Shown: one piece after another, positions 44,085-52,077 of the stretch
Position numbering within the stretch: position 1 is the stretch's first letter
Layout: each line of letters begins with the position of its first letter
Assembly (NCBI GenBank): GCA_910584825.1
Contig: CAJUCI010000006.1
Coordinates: 1 to 64,000 of the forward strand
Reading direction: 5' to 3'
Length of the DNA stretch: 64,000 bases
Source: an uncultured Duncaniella sp.
GTDB lineage: Bacteria > Bacteroidota > Bacteroidia > Bacteroidales > Muribaculaceae
Notes under the pieces: generated by a model
Told to the model about the DNA's origin: nothing
Database searches by the model: none
What the model saw: the letters and a program-made list of their open reading frames with translations, nothing else
Program-made: the position numbers and the translations under genes

Positions 44085-45269
44085 TCAGAGCACATTTATG
44101 CCGAGCTTCTCATAAGCCCGCTCGGCCTTGGCGCGGGCCGCTTCGACGTCGTCGGCTGTGGCGAGGATGACACCCATGCGGCGATGTCCGTGAATCTCGG
44201 GTTTGCCGAATATGCGCATTTGCACACCGGGCTCTTCGAGCACCTTGTCAAGATTGCACATCTCGATGCACTTGGTGTCGCCTTCAACGACCACGGCACG
44301 AGATGCCGACGGGCCGAGGAATCGGATTTCAGGCACGGGGAGACCGAGAAGCGCACGTGCGTGCAAAGCGAATTCGCTGAGGTCCTGCGAAATCATTGTC
44401 ACCATGCCTGTGTCATGCGGGCGCGGCGACACTTCGCTGAATATCACATCATTGCCCTTGACGAAAAGCTCTACGCCAAAAATGCCGTAGCCGCCGAGCG
44501 CGTCAGTGACCTTCTTTGCAATCTCCTGCGCCTTGGCCTTGGCCTCTGCAGTCATGGCCTGAGGCTGCCATGAATAACGGTAGTCTCCGTCAATTTGTAT
44601 GTGGCCGATAGGCTCACAATAGGCAGTTCCGGCTGTGGAGCGGACTGTGAGAAGTGTTATCTCGTAGTCAAATTTCACGAAGCCCTCGACAATCACACGT
44701 CCGGCACCGGCACGTCCACCCTCCTGGGCTATGTGCCATGACTTCTCGATGTCATCCTCACTCTTGATGACGCTCTGGCCGTGGCCGCTTGACGACATGA
44801 TGGGCTTGACCACGCACGGTATACCCACAGTCTTGACAGCCTGAACGAACTCCTCGTAGTCGGAAGCGAAGCGGTAAGGGGATGTCATGATGCCCAGCTC
44901 TTCGGCGGCAAGGCGGCGGATGCCCTCGCGGTTCATGGTGAGGAATGCGGCATTGGCCGTCGGGGTGACATGATAGCCCTCCTTCTCAAGCTCTACGAGC
45001 ACGGGGGTGGCGATGGCCTCCACTTCGGGGATGATATGGTCGGGCTTCTCGCGGACAATATTCTCGCGTAGAGCTTCGGCGTCGAGCATGTTGAATACAA
45101 GAGCCTTGTCGGCCACCTGCATTGCCGGTGCGTTGGCATATTTGTCACATGCTACTACCTCGACTCCCATGCGCTGAAGCTCGATTGCGACTTCCTTTCC
45201 AAGCTCGCCACTGCCGAGGAGCATAGCCTTGCGTCCGCACGGTGTGCACTTGCTTCCGATTTTTGACAT
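44085..45269 (-). CDS. purT: Formate-dependent phosphoribosylglycinamide formyltransferase
   Basis: 394 residues of the ATP-grasp family. AMLLGSGELGKEVAIELQR at the start, PEVEAIATPVLVELE, the ATP-grasp KPIMSSSGHGQSV loop, GVELFVKGNDVIFSEVSPRPHDTG and HARALLGLPVPEI. It formylates GAR with formate and ATP, the folate-independent route for purine step 3. It diverges from carB; a TAATTTTG -7 box lies at 45317-45324 on the minus strand, about 48 bases before the ATG, without a clear -33. Confidence 0.96.
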   Translation of the reverse strand: MSKIGSKCTPCGRKAMLLGSGELGKEVAIELQRMGVEVVACDKYANAPAMQVADKALVFNMLDAEALRENIVREKPDHIIPEVEAIATPVLVELEKEGYHVTPTANAAFLTMNREGIRRLAAEELGIMTSPYRFASDYEEFVQAVKTVGIPCVVKPIMSSSGHGQSVIKSEDDIEKSWHIAQEGGRAGAGRVIVEGFVKFDYEITLLTVRSTAGTAYCEPIGHIQIDGDYRYSWQPQAMTAEAKAKAQEIAKKVTDALGGYGIFGVELFVKGNDVIFSEVSPRPHDTGMVTMISQDLSEFALHARALLGLPVPEIRFLGPSASRAVVVEGDTKCIEMCNLDKVLEEPGVQMRIFGKPEIHGHRRMGVILATADDVEAARAKAERAYEKLGINVL

Positions 45270-45352
45270 ACTATTCTATAATTATTATGGTGTGATACAT
45301 GATGGTTTATTCACTGCAAAATTACGATTTTTTTCCGAGAGTATAAATTATT

Positions 45353-45384
45353 TTTGCCGGAGTGACAAATTATTCCTAACTTTG
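45353..45384 (+). promoter_or_regulatory. Promoter of carB
   Basis: TTTG (45353-45356), 20 bases, TAACTTTG (45377-45384): an exact consensus match. Start near 45391, giving a leader of about 115 bases that contains a leader ORF and an intrinsic terminator. Confidence 0.7.
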
Positions 45385-45403
45385 CAGTCAAATAATCGAC
45401 CTG

Positions 45404-45445
45404 ATGCATTATTACTCAACTGAAATTATTGAATTTATTATATAA
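45404..45445 (+). CDS. Putative 13-residue leader peptide of carB
   Basis: ATG at 45404 begins MHYYSTEIIEFII followed by TAA (45443-45445). It starts about 13 bases after the predicted transcription start and its stop codon ends two bases before the terminator stem. Codons are mostly A/U (UAU, AUU, AUU, UUU, AUU, AUA), which would make RNA polymerase slow when UTP is low. The arrangement resembles the E. coli pyrBI leader. No Shine-Dalgarno is visible, as is usual in this phylum. Translation is unproven. Confidence 0.45.
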   Translation: MHYYSTEIIEFII

Positions 45446-45447
45446 AT

Positions 45448-45478
45448 GCGTTACCCACTCGCAGGGTGACGCTTTTTT
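45448..45478 (+). terminator. Attenuator terminator in the carB leader
   Basis: GCGTTACCC (45448-45456) pairs fully (one G-U) with GGGTGACGC (45464-45472) across a 7-base loop, followed at once by TTTTTT (45473-45478). It lies between the carB promoter and the carB ATG (45507) with only 28 bases left for another promoter, so it must be read through for carB to be expressed. Confidence 0.75.
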
Positions 45479-45506
45479 ATTATTGTACCCTACTGATATC
45501 ACCATT

Positions 45507-48500
45507 ATGGAAAAGAAAATCAAGAAAGTACTCGTCTTGGGTTCGGGTGCGCTTAAAATCGGACAGGCCGGTGAGTTTGACTATTCCGGCTCACAGGCTC
45601 TGAAGGCTTTGCGCGAAGAAGGCATAAGCTCAGTGCTTATGAACCCCAATATCGCAACCATCCAGACGTCGGAGGGAATTGCCGACAAGGTCTATTTCCT
45701 GCCCCTGACCCCGTATTTTGTAGAGGAGGTTATCAAAAAGGAACAGCCCGACGGACTTCTGCTCGCCTTCGGCGGTCAGACTGCCCTTAACTGCGGCACC
45801 GAACTTTACCTCAAGGGTGTTCTTGATAAATATGGAGTGAAAGTGCTCGGCACATCGGTCGAGGCTATCATGTACACCGAGGACCGCGACCTGTTTGTCA
45901 AGAAGCTTGACGAGATACCAATGAAGACCCCCAAGAGCCACGCTGTCGAGGGTATGGAGGACGCCCTCAAGGCTGCCCGCGAGATTGGTTTCCCCGTGAT
46001 GGTGCGTTCAGCCTACGCCCTGGGCGGACTTGGCAGCGGCATCTGCACCAATGAGGAGGAGTTTGTAAAACTCGCCGAGAGCGCGTTTACATTCTCCAAC
46101 CAGATTCTTGTCGAGGAGTCGCTCAAGGGCTGGAAAGAGATTGAGTTTGAGGTAATCCGCGATGCCAACGACCACTGCTTCACTGTGGCAAGCATGGAAA
46201 ACTTCGACCCCCTGGGCATCCACACCGGCGAATCTATCGTGGTGGCCCCCACATGCTCGCTCTCTCAGGAGCAGGTGGAGATGCTTCAGGAACTTTCCCG
46301 CAAGTGCATCCGTCACCTCGGCATTGTCGGCGAGTGCAACATTCAGTATGCATTCAACGCCGAGACCAATGACTACCGTGTCATCGAGGTCAATGCCCGC
46401 CTTTCGCGTTCGTCAGCCCTTGCATCCAAGGCTACAGGCTATCCCCTCGCTTTCGTGGCAGCAAAGATTGCACTCGGATATACCCTCGACCAGATTGGCG
46501 AGATGGGCACCCCCAACTCGGCATACGTGGCTCCGTCGCTTGACTATCTTATCTGCAAGATTCCCCGCTGGGACCTCACCAAGTTTGTCGGCGTAAGCCG
46601 CGAGATTGGCTCGAGCATGAAGTCGGTCGGCGAGATTATGTCAATCGGCCGCTCGTTTGAGGAGATTATTCAGAAGGGCCTGCGCATGATTGGCCAGGGC
46701 ATGCACGGATTTGTGGGCAACGAGGGCCTTGAGTTTGACGACCTCGACCGCGAGCTCTCCCACCCCACCGACCTGCGCATTTTCGCTATCGCACAGGCAC
46801 TTGAGGAGGGATATACTATCGACCGCATATATGAGCTGACCAAGATTGACCCCTGGTTTATAGGCAAGCTCAAAAACATTGTTGACTACAAGGCCAAGCT
46901 CTGCACATATAATTCTATCGACGAGATTCCCGCCGATGTGCTTCGTGAGGCCAAGGTGCTCGGATTCTCCGACTTCCAGATTGCACGTTTCGTGCTCAAT
47001 CCCGCCGGAAATATGGAGAAGGAGAATCTTCAGGTGCGCGCCCGCCGCAAGAGCCTCGGCATCGTGCCCGCCGTCAAGCGTATCAACACTGTAGCGAGCG
47101 AGCATCCCGAGCTCACCAACTATCTCTACATGACATATGCCGTGGAGGGTTACGATGTCAACTACTATAAGAATGAGAAATCGGTCATCGTGCTTGGCTC
47201 GGGAGCTTACCGCATCGGTTCGTCGGTTGAGTTTGACTGGTGCTCGGTCAACGCTATCCAGACCGCTCGCAAGCTCGGCTACAAGTCGATAATGATTAAC
47301 TACAATCCCGAGACCGTATCGACCGACTATGATATGTGCGACCGTCTCTATTTCGATGAGCTGTCGTTTGAGCGTGTGCTTGATGTCATTGACCTCGAGC
47401 AGCCTAGAGGCGTCATCGTGTCGGTGGGTGGCCAGATTCCCAACAATCTTGCCATGAAGCTCTACCGTCAGTCGGTTCCCGTTCTCGGCACGTCGCCCGT
47501 TTCGATTGACCGCGCTGAGAACCGTAACAAGTTCTCGGCCATGCTTGACCAGCTCGGCATCGACCAGCCCGCATGGCAGGAGCTTACAAGCCTTGAGGAT
47601 GTCAAGGAGTTTGTCGATAAGGTTGGCTATCCCGTGCTCGTGCGTCCGTCTTACGTGCTCTCAGGTGCGGCGATGAACGTATGTTACAATGAGGAGGAGC
47701 TTGCCAACTTCCTGAAGATGGCCGCCGAAGTGTCGAAGGAGTACCCCGTAGTGGTTTCGCAGTTCCTTCAGAACACCAAGGAGATTGAGTTTGACGCCGT
47801 GGCTCAGAACGGCGAGATTGTCGAGTATGCAATCTCGGAGCATGTGGAATTTGCCGGCGTGCATTCAGGTGACGCAACACTTGTGTTCCCCGCTCAGAAA
47901 ATCTATTTTGCCACTGCCCGCCGCATCAAGAAGATAAGCCGTCAGATTGCCAAGGAGCTTAACATCTCAGGCCCCTTCAACATCCAGTTCCTTGCCCGCA
48001 ACAACGAGGTCAAGGTGATTGAGTGCAATCTGCGTGCATCGCGTTCGTTCCCCTTTGTGTCAAAGGTGCTCAAGCGAAATTTTATCGAGACTGCCACACG
48101 CATCATGCTCGACGCGCCCTACACCCGTCCCGACAAGTCGGCGTTTGACATCGACCGTATCGGTGTCAAGGCTTCGCAGTTCTCCTTCTCGCGTTTGCAC
48201 AAGGCCGACCCCGTGCTTGGCGTGGATATGTCATCGACAGGCGAGGTAGGTTGCATCGGCGACGATTTCGACGAGGCTCTTCTCAACGCGCTCCTTGCCA
48301 CCGGCTTCAAGATTCCGACCCGAGGCATCATGCTTTCATCGGGCGCAGCCAAGAGCAAGGTCGACCTCCTCGAACCGAGCCGCCTGCTTGCCTCCAAGGG
48401 CTACAGCATCTATGCTACCGCAGGAACAGCAGCCTTCCTTAACGAGCATGGCATTCCCGCCATCCCCGTTTACTGGCCTGACGAGTGTGCCGATGCTGAG

Positions 48501-48728
48501 GAGAATGTGATGAAGATGATAGCCGACCACAAGTTTGACCTCATTGTCAACATCCCCAAGAATCACACCAAGCGCGAGCTGACCAACGGTTATCGCATAC
48601 GCCGCGGTGCTATCGACCATAACATCCCGCTCATCACCAACGCACGTCTTGCCGGAACATTCATTGAAGCGTTCTGCAATATGGACTACACCGACATCTC
48701 TATCAAGTCGTGGGATGAATATAAGTAA
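45507..48728 (+). CDS. carB: Carbamoyl-phosphate synthase large subunit
   Basis: 1073 residues, normal CarB length. Two ATP-grasp halves: KKVLVLGSGALKIGQAGEFD with VRSAYALGGLGSG in the first, and SVIVLGSGAYRIGSSVEFDW with VRPSYVLSGAAMNV in the second. A C-terminal MGS-like allosteric domain starts near 930 (STGEVGCIGDDFDEALL; SIYATAGTAAFL). It makes carbamoyl phosphate for pyrimidines and arginine. carA is not adjacent; the neighbour upstream is the divergent purT. The frame is open from 45429, but that would run through the leader terminator, so the ATG at 45507 (MEKKIKKVLV) is chosen. Confidence 0.97.
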   Translation: MEKKIKKVLVLGSGALKIGQAGEFDYSGSQALKALREEGISSVLMNPNIATIQTSEGIADKVYFLPLTPYFVEEVIKKEQPDGLLLAFGGQTALNCGTELYLKGVLDKYGVKVLGTSVEAIMYTEDRDLFVKKLDEIPMKTPKSHAVEGMEDALKAAREIGFPVMVRSAYALGGLGSGICTNEEEFVKLAESAFTFSNQILVEESLKGWKEIEFEVIRDANDHCFTVASMENFDPLGIHTGESIVVAPTCSLSQEQVEMLQELSRKCIRHLGIVGECNIQYAFNAETNDYRVIEVNARLSRSSALASKATGYPLAFVAAKIALGYTLDQIGEMGTPNSAYVAPSLDYLICKIPRWDLTKFVGVSREIGSSMKSVGEIMSIGRSFEEIIQKGLRMIGQGMHGFVGNEGLEFDDLDRELSHPTDLRIFAIAQALEEGYTIDRIYELTKIDPWFIGKLKNIVDYKAKLCTYNSIDEIPADVLREAKVLGFSDFQIARFVLNPAGNMEKENLQVRARRKSLGIVPAVKRINTVASEHPELTNYLYMTYAVEGYDVNYYKNEKSVIVLGSGAYRIGSSVEFDWCSVNAIQTARKLGYKSIMINYNPETVSTDYDMCDRLYFDELSFERVLDVIDLEQPRGVIVSVGGQIPNNLAMKLYRQSVPVLGTSPVSIDRAENRNKFSAMLDQLGIDQPAWQELTSLEDVKEFVDKVGYPVLVRPSYVLSGAAMNVCYNEEELANFLKMAAEVSKEYPVVVSQFLQNTKEIEFDAVAQNGEIVEYAISEHVEFAGVHSGDATLVFPAQKIYFATARRIKKISRQIAKELNISGPFNIQFLARNNEVKVIECNLRASRSFPFVSKVLKRNFIETATRIMLDAPYTRPDKSAFDIDRIGVKASQFSFSRLHKADPVLGVDMSSTGEVGCIGDDFDEALLNALLATGFKIPTRGIMLSSGAAKSKVDLLEPSRLLASKGYSIYATAGTAAFLNEHGIPAIPVYWPDECADAEENVMKMIADHKFDLIVNIPKNHTKRELTNGYRIRRGAIDHNIPLITNARLAGTFIEAFCNMDYTDISIKSWDEYK

Positions 48729-48783
48729 ACAATAGCGCACTCTGCGACGTTTCCGTTATCGGATAAACGTCCGTCATACAATC

Positions 48784-48820
48784 ATGAGCCGGACCGCAAA
48801 GGCCCGGCTCATTTATTTAA
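48784..48820 (+). terminator. Intrinsic terminator after carB
   Basis: ATGAGCCGG (48784-48792) pairs with CCGGCTCAT (48804-48812), extended inward by CC/GG, followed by TTATTTAA. It lies 55 bases past the carB stop codon. Confidence 0.75.
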
Positions 48821-48843
48821 TCAACCTCAAATAATTATCAAAA

Positions 48844-49242
48844 ATGTCATTGAGATACACTCCCGAAAACATCACCAAGCTCGGTGAGGATGAGATATTT
48901 GTATTCGGCAGTAACCTTGCCGGCCAACATGGAGGCGGTGCCGCGCGCGTAGCTTACGAAAAATTCGGAGCCGTGTGGGGACAAGGTGTCGGCCTTCAGG
49001 GTCAATCATATGCAATACCTACCATGCAGGGAGGTGTTGAGACCATAAAGCCATACGTTGACGATTTCATCGCTCTTGCCCGCGAATGGGACCAGACCAC
49101 ATTTCTCGTAACACGAATCGGCTGCGGAATCGCCGGATTTACCGACGAGGAAATCGCACCCCTATTTGCCGAAGCCATGAATCTTTACAACGTCGTACTC
49201 CCCAAATCATTTGTCGACATACTGGAAAAGCGGGCAAAGTGA
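48844..49242 (+). CDS. Macrodomain-like protein of the A1S_2505 phage-protein family
   Basis: 132 residues, no signal or membrane segment. EIFVFGSNLAGQHGGGAARVA, GVGLQGQSYAIPT and FLVTRIGCGIAGFTDEEIAP form glycine-rich loops reminiscent of nucleotide- or ADP-ribose-binding macrodomains; databases call relatives A1S_2505-type phage non-structural proteins. The function is unknown. It is a single gene between the carB terminator and a tRNA gene, with only ~24 bases of leader and no recognisable promoter of its own. A phage origin is possible but its composition is like its neighbours. Confidence 0.7.
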   Translation: MSLRYTPENITKLGEDEIFVFGSNLAGQHGGGAARVAYEKFGAVWGQGVGLQGQSYAIPTMQGGVETIKPYVDDFIALAREWDQTTFLVTRIGCGIAGFTDEEIAPLFAEAMNLYNVVLPKSFVDILEKRAK

Positions 49243-49317
49243 GTTTTTTGAGCATTGTTTTTCGTTCCAAAAGTGGAGCTAATTTGTGAAAAACAATACA
49301 CATTTTGCGAGATAAAA

Positions 49318-49352
49318 AAAGAAAGCCAATCCGTAAAAGATTGGCTTTCTTT
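49318..49352. terminator. Bidirectional intrinsic terminator
   Basis: A 14-bp perfect stem, 49318-49331 with 49339-49352 (core GAAAGCCAATC / GATTGGCTTTC), with a 7-base loop. Minus-strand RNA ends in TTTCTTTTTTTATC, fitting termination of the tRNA; plus-strand RNA ends in TTTCTTTAATTT, fitting the macrodomain-like gene. Confidence 0.8.
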
Positions 49353-49364
49353 AATTTAACTCTG

Positions 49365-49437
49365 AGCCGCGAGTGGGACTCGAACCCACGACCTTTTCGT
49401 TACGAATGAAATGCTCTACCGACTGAGCTATTGCGGC
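49365..49437 (-). tRNA. tRNA-Thr (anticodon CGT)
   Basis: 73 bases; the CCA end is not encoded. D stem GCTC/GAGC, T arm GTGGG-TTCGAGT-CCCAC, and anticodon loop TTCGTAA (anticodon CGT, reads ACG). Acceptor stem GCCGCAA with TCGCGGC has an A-C mismatch at 6-67, and the anticodon stem TTTCA/CGAAA has an A-C mismatch at 31-39. All other pairs are standard. Own promoter and strong terminator. Confidence 0.92.
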
Positions 49438-49457
49438 TTGGTGCGATTTTTGTAGTG

Positions 49458-49488
49458 CAAAGTTAAGAAAAATTTCTCATTTTACACA
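49458..49488 (-). promoter_or_regulatory. Promoter of tRNA-Thr
   Basis: Minus strand: TAACTTTG (49458-49465) preceded after 19 bases by TGTG (49485-49488), one base off TTTG. It lies about 20 bases before the mature tRNA. Confidence 0.5.
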
Positions 49489-49584
49489 CTAAAATCGTCT
49501 TTATTTTGTCTGCTTTTTCACTATGCATATAGCACTCGTTTTGGCTTGCTAACCAAGTGTGCTTATGTATGGGCGATTTCAGCA

Positions 49585-51006
49585 TCAGAGCGTCTGCTTG
49601 GTAAACGAGAAGTCAATCTCAGCATTCTTGAAGTCGAGACGCGCCATCACCGGCTCAGTCACATAGGGCGAGATGGAGCTGATGCGGTTGGTGCTCGTCG
49701 AATATCCATAATAATAGTATGAATAATAGCTGGACGATGACGATGATGACGGATAGTAGGATATATTTACCGGGCAAATTACAAACTCCTCGTCCTCAGC
49801 TGTCACCTCACCCTTCTTGATGATGTCGTTGATGTAATTGAGCATCGATGAGAAGTTGTACTTTCCGGTCTTGGAGTCATATGCGGCATAGAATGACGAC
49901 ATATTATCGTTGATCGAAAGGGTCGAGAAGAATTTTGCCTTCTCTGACTTCTTTACCATAAGGATATAAGGTGGAGGAGCGATGCCGTAATCATTCTCTA
50001 TCTCCGATGCGGGCAGCGAGAACGACAGCGAGTTGACGATAGCAAGCTCACCTGCCTGTTCCTGATAGCGACGCAGAATCTCGCGTGCCGGGAACTTGAA
50101 CTCAACATCATATCCGAGCGGGCCGACGATTATCGACTCACCGCCATTGGCGAGTGATGCGAGCTCGGGACTCATGGAGTAAGATATGTTATTGTTGGTC
50201 AACACCTCGGGGGTCACAGCCATGTATGAACCTACATGAGCAATCGTAGTGTCGCGCGGATTTTCGGTGCCGCCTATGCGATGTATCGAATGATAATAGA
50301 CCTGGATGGAGTTGTTGCTGATTCTGACTACGCGTCCCGAACCGAATGAGGTTGTGATATACAGTCCGGGGAACCATTGGGCGAATGCCTGAGGAGTAGC
50401 CAAAGTCTCGGGAGATGTCAGATAGAGATTATACAGCTTCTCTCCTATCTCCTTGGGCAAATCTACAGCAATATGCTTGTAGTAACTGCCTTCGGAGTCA
50501 ACTCCGGCATAGGGCGACCCGTTGAGCAATGCAGAATATGTGGCAGAGCCTATAGGGGTCGGGTCAAAATATCCGGCCGGATTGAAGTCGCTGTACAGCT
50601 CGGAGGGGAGCTGCTTGATGAGCGGATGCACGCTTACGCCCATCGGCACGGCTGAGTCTCCGGCAAAACCGCCCTTGTACATAGTGAGAAGGAGCTTGAC
50701 CGAATCAATATATGAAGCCTTTGTGCCGAAAGTGTCCACGTTTGCCGCAGGCATGTATTGGCACACGATATCTGACGAAAAGTCGCCGTATCCCTTGGCC
50801 GACAGTTTGCCGAGCAGCTGAAGCACGGTGCTCGAGTGTACGGAATTATTTGGGTCGGATGTTCCCGAAACGGCAAACGAGGAGTCATCAACAATCTCTA
50901 CCTCGTCCTCGACAAGCGAGCTGCCGGCTTGGGTGACAGAGTCCTCGCACGACTGCATTGCAATGGCTGCGATGCCGACGGCTATGGAAGGTAATATGCG
51001 TTTCAT
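49585..51006 (-). CDS. DUF4270 lipoprotein
   Basis: 473 residues from the ATG at 51006, which begins a lipoprotein signal (MKRILPSIAVGIAAIAMQSC, lipidated C20). The body is beta-rich with a Ser/Tyr run near the end (positions 49690-49760 in DNA), ending FSFTKQTL, typical of surface or outer-membrane proteins. DUF4270 is a Bacteroidota family with no assigned activity. It follows the glycogen-synthase-like gene by 43 bases and is probably co-transcribed with it. Confidence 0.83.
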   Translation of the reverse strand: MKRILPSIAVGIAAIAMQSCEDSVTQAGSSLVEDEVEIVDDSSFAVSGTSDPNNSVHSSTVLQLLGKLSAKGYGDFSSDIVCQYMPAANVDTFGTKASYIDSVKLLLTMYKGGFAGDSAVPMGVSVHPLIKQLPSELYSDFNPAGYFDPTPIGSATYSALLNGSPYAGVDSEGSYYKHIAVDLPKEIGEKLYNLYLTSPETLATPQAFAQWFPGLYITTSFGSGRVVRISNNSIQVYYHSIHRIGGTENPRDTTIAHVGSYMAVTPEVLTNNNISYSMSPELASLANGGESIIVGPLGYDVEFKFPAREILRRYQEQAGELAIVNSLSFSLPASEIENDYGIAPPPYILMVKKSEKAKFFSTLSINDNMSSFYAAYDSKTGKYNFSSMLNYINDIIKKGEVTAEDEEFVICPVNISYYPSSSSSSSYYSYYYYGYSTSTNRISSISPYVTEPVMARLDFKNAEIDFSFTKQTL

Positions 51007-51049
51007 GTAATGGTGACGAATCAGTCCTGACTGCGTGATGGAAGGAGTG

Positions 51050-51880
51050 TTAAAAATCCTCATCCTCGTTGTCGGAAAGACTGCGGTAAAAGTTTATTTG
51101 TGATTCTTTGCGTGACTCCTCAGGGGTATAGGGCATGAAGGGCTTACCCGATTTGATGGCATAGTCAAGCACCTCGGGGTTGACATCCTCGGTCACCTGC
51201 ATTATGGCATCGGAGTAGTCTATGGCAAGTTTGTTGAGCGCGACATAATCGACAGGCTCGCCGGTGATGGCTGCTATATCGCTGTCGGCAAACTCGTTCA
51301 TGCGAAGTTTTTCGACAAAGCGCGGGTCAAGCGTACCGTCAAAGTGTTCAGGCTGCAATGCATAAACTATTTTTGAAGACCTGAATGTGGGGTCGTCGCT
51401 GTATTTCGAGCGGAGATACAGGGGCGCGAGAGCCGAAACCCATCCGCTGCAGTGGATGATGGCGGGCTGCCAGCGCAGTTTCTTGACGGTCTCTATCACA
51501 CCCGAGGTGAAGAACATGAGCCTTTCGTCATTGTCTTCGGGGATTACCTCAGTCTCCAATCCCTTGTCGGGAAGGGGGTGGAAATAGTCGTCGTTGTCGA
51601 TGAAATACACCTGCATTCGCGAGGGGAGCAATGTTGCCACCTTAATAATAAGGGGGTGGTCATTGTCGTCAATCATAAGGTTGAGCCCCGAGAGGCGAAT
51701 CACCTCGTGAAGCTGGTTGCGACGCTCGTTGATGCATCCGTACTTAGGGGTGAATATCCTTACCTCAAACTCCCGGCCGTGTATCGACTGGGGTATTTCG
51801 CAGCCCAGCTTTGACATCGGGGTGTCGGGCACGTAAGGAGATACCTCCTGTGAGATGAATAGAACTTTCTTTGACTCCAT
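51050..51880 (-). CDS. Half-length glycogen/starch synthase-like protein (GT5 N-domain only)
   Basis: 276 residues matching only the N-terminal Rossmann half of GT5 synthases: KVLFISQEVSPYVPDT, FEVRIFTPKYGCINERR, VYFIDNDDYFHP, IIHCSGWVSALAPLYLR and KIVYALQPEHFDGTL. The KTGGL substrate loop reads SKLGCEIPQ, and the C-terminal nucleotide-binding half of true synthases (about 200 more residues) is missing, with no trace in the following 43 bases or in the next gene. Similar short proteins are annotated glycogen synthase in other Bacteroidota. Catalysis is doubtful; a regulatory or binding role is possible. It may be transcribed from the region shared with rpoD (TAACTTTG at 51931-51938, minus strand). 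Confidence 0.8.
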   Translation of the reverse strand: MESKKVLFISQEVSPYVPDTPMSKLGCEIPQSIHGREFEVRIFTPKYGCINERRNQLHEVIRLSGLNLMIDDNDHPLIIKVATLLPSRMQVYFIDNDDYFHPLPDKGLETEVIPEDNDERLMFFTSGVIETVKKLRWQPAIIHCSGWVSALAPLYLRSKYSDDPTFRSSKIVYALQPEHFDGTLDPRFVEKLRMNEFADSDIAAITGEPVDYVALNKLAIDYSDAIMQVTEDVNPEVLDYAIKSGKPFMPYTPEESRKESQINFYRSLSDNEDEDF

Positions 51881-52043
51881 TGAAATGGTTATGGTCGATT
51901 ATTGCGATGCGGACACACAATTCCGCGTCACAAAGTTACTAAATTTCCGCGACATTACCATCATAAAAGCCCCGCGATTGTTCGCTTTTTCAATTTTATT
52001 AATTTTTAATCGTAAAAATACTGTAAAACTCACAATATTTGAT

Positions 52044-52051
52044 TAACTTTG
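52044..52051 (+). promoter_or_regulatory. -7 box of the rpoD promoter
   Basis: TAACTTTG matches the -7 consensus 26 bases before the rpoD ATG. No TTTG lies at the right distance upstream, so the -33 element is weak or absent. The leader would be only ~20 bases. Confidence 0.45.
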
Positions 52052-52077
52052 TACGTTAATTGTGCGTTAAGTTAGAC

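Noticed and set aside
45429..45506. N-terminal extension of carB by 26 codons
   Set aside because: It would start inside the leader and translate through the intrinsic terminator; family alignment supports the ATG at 45507.
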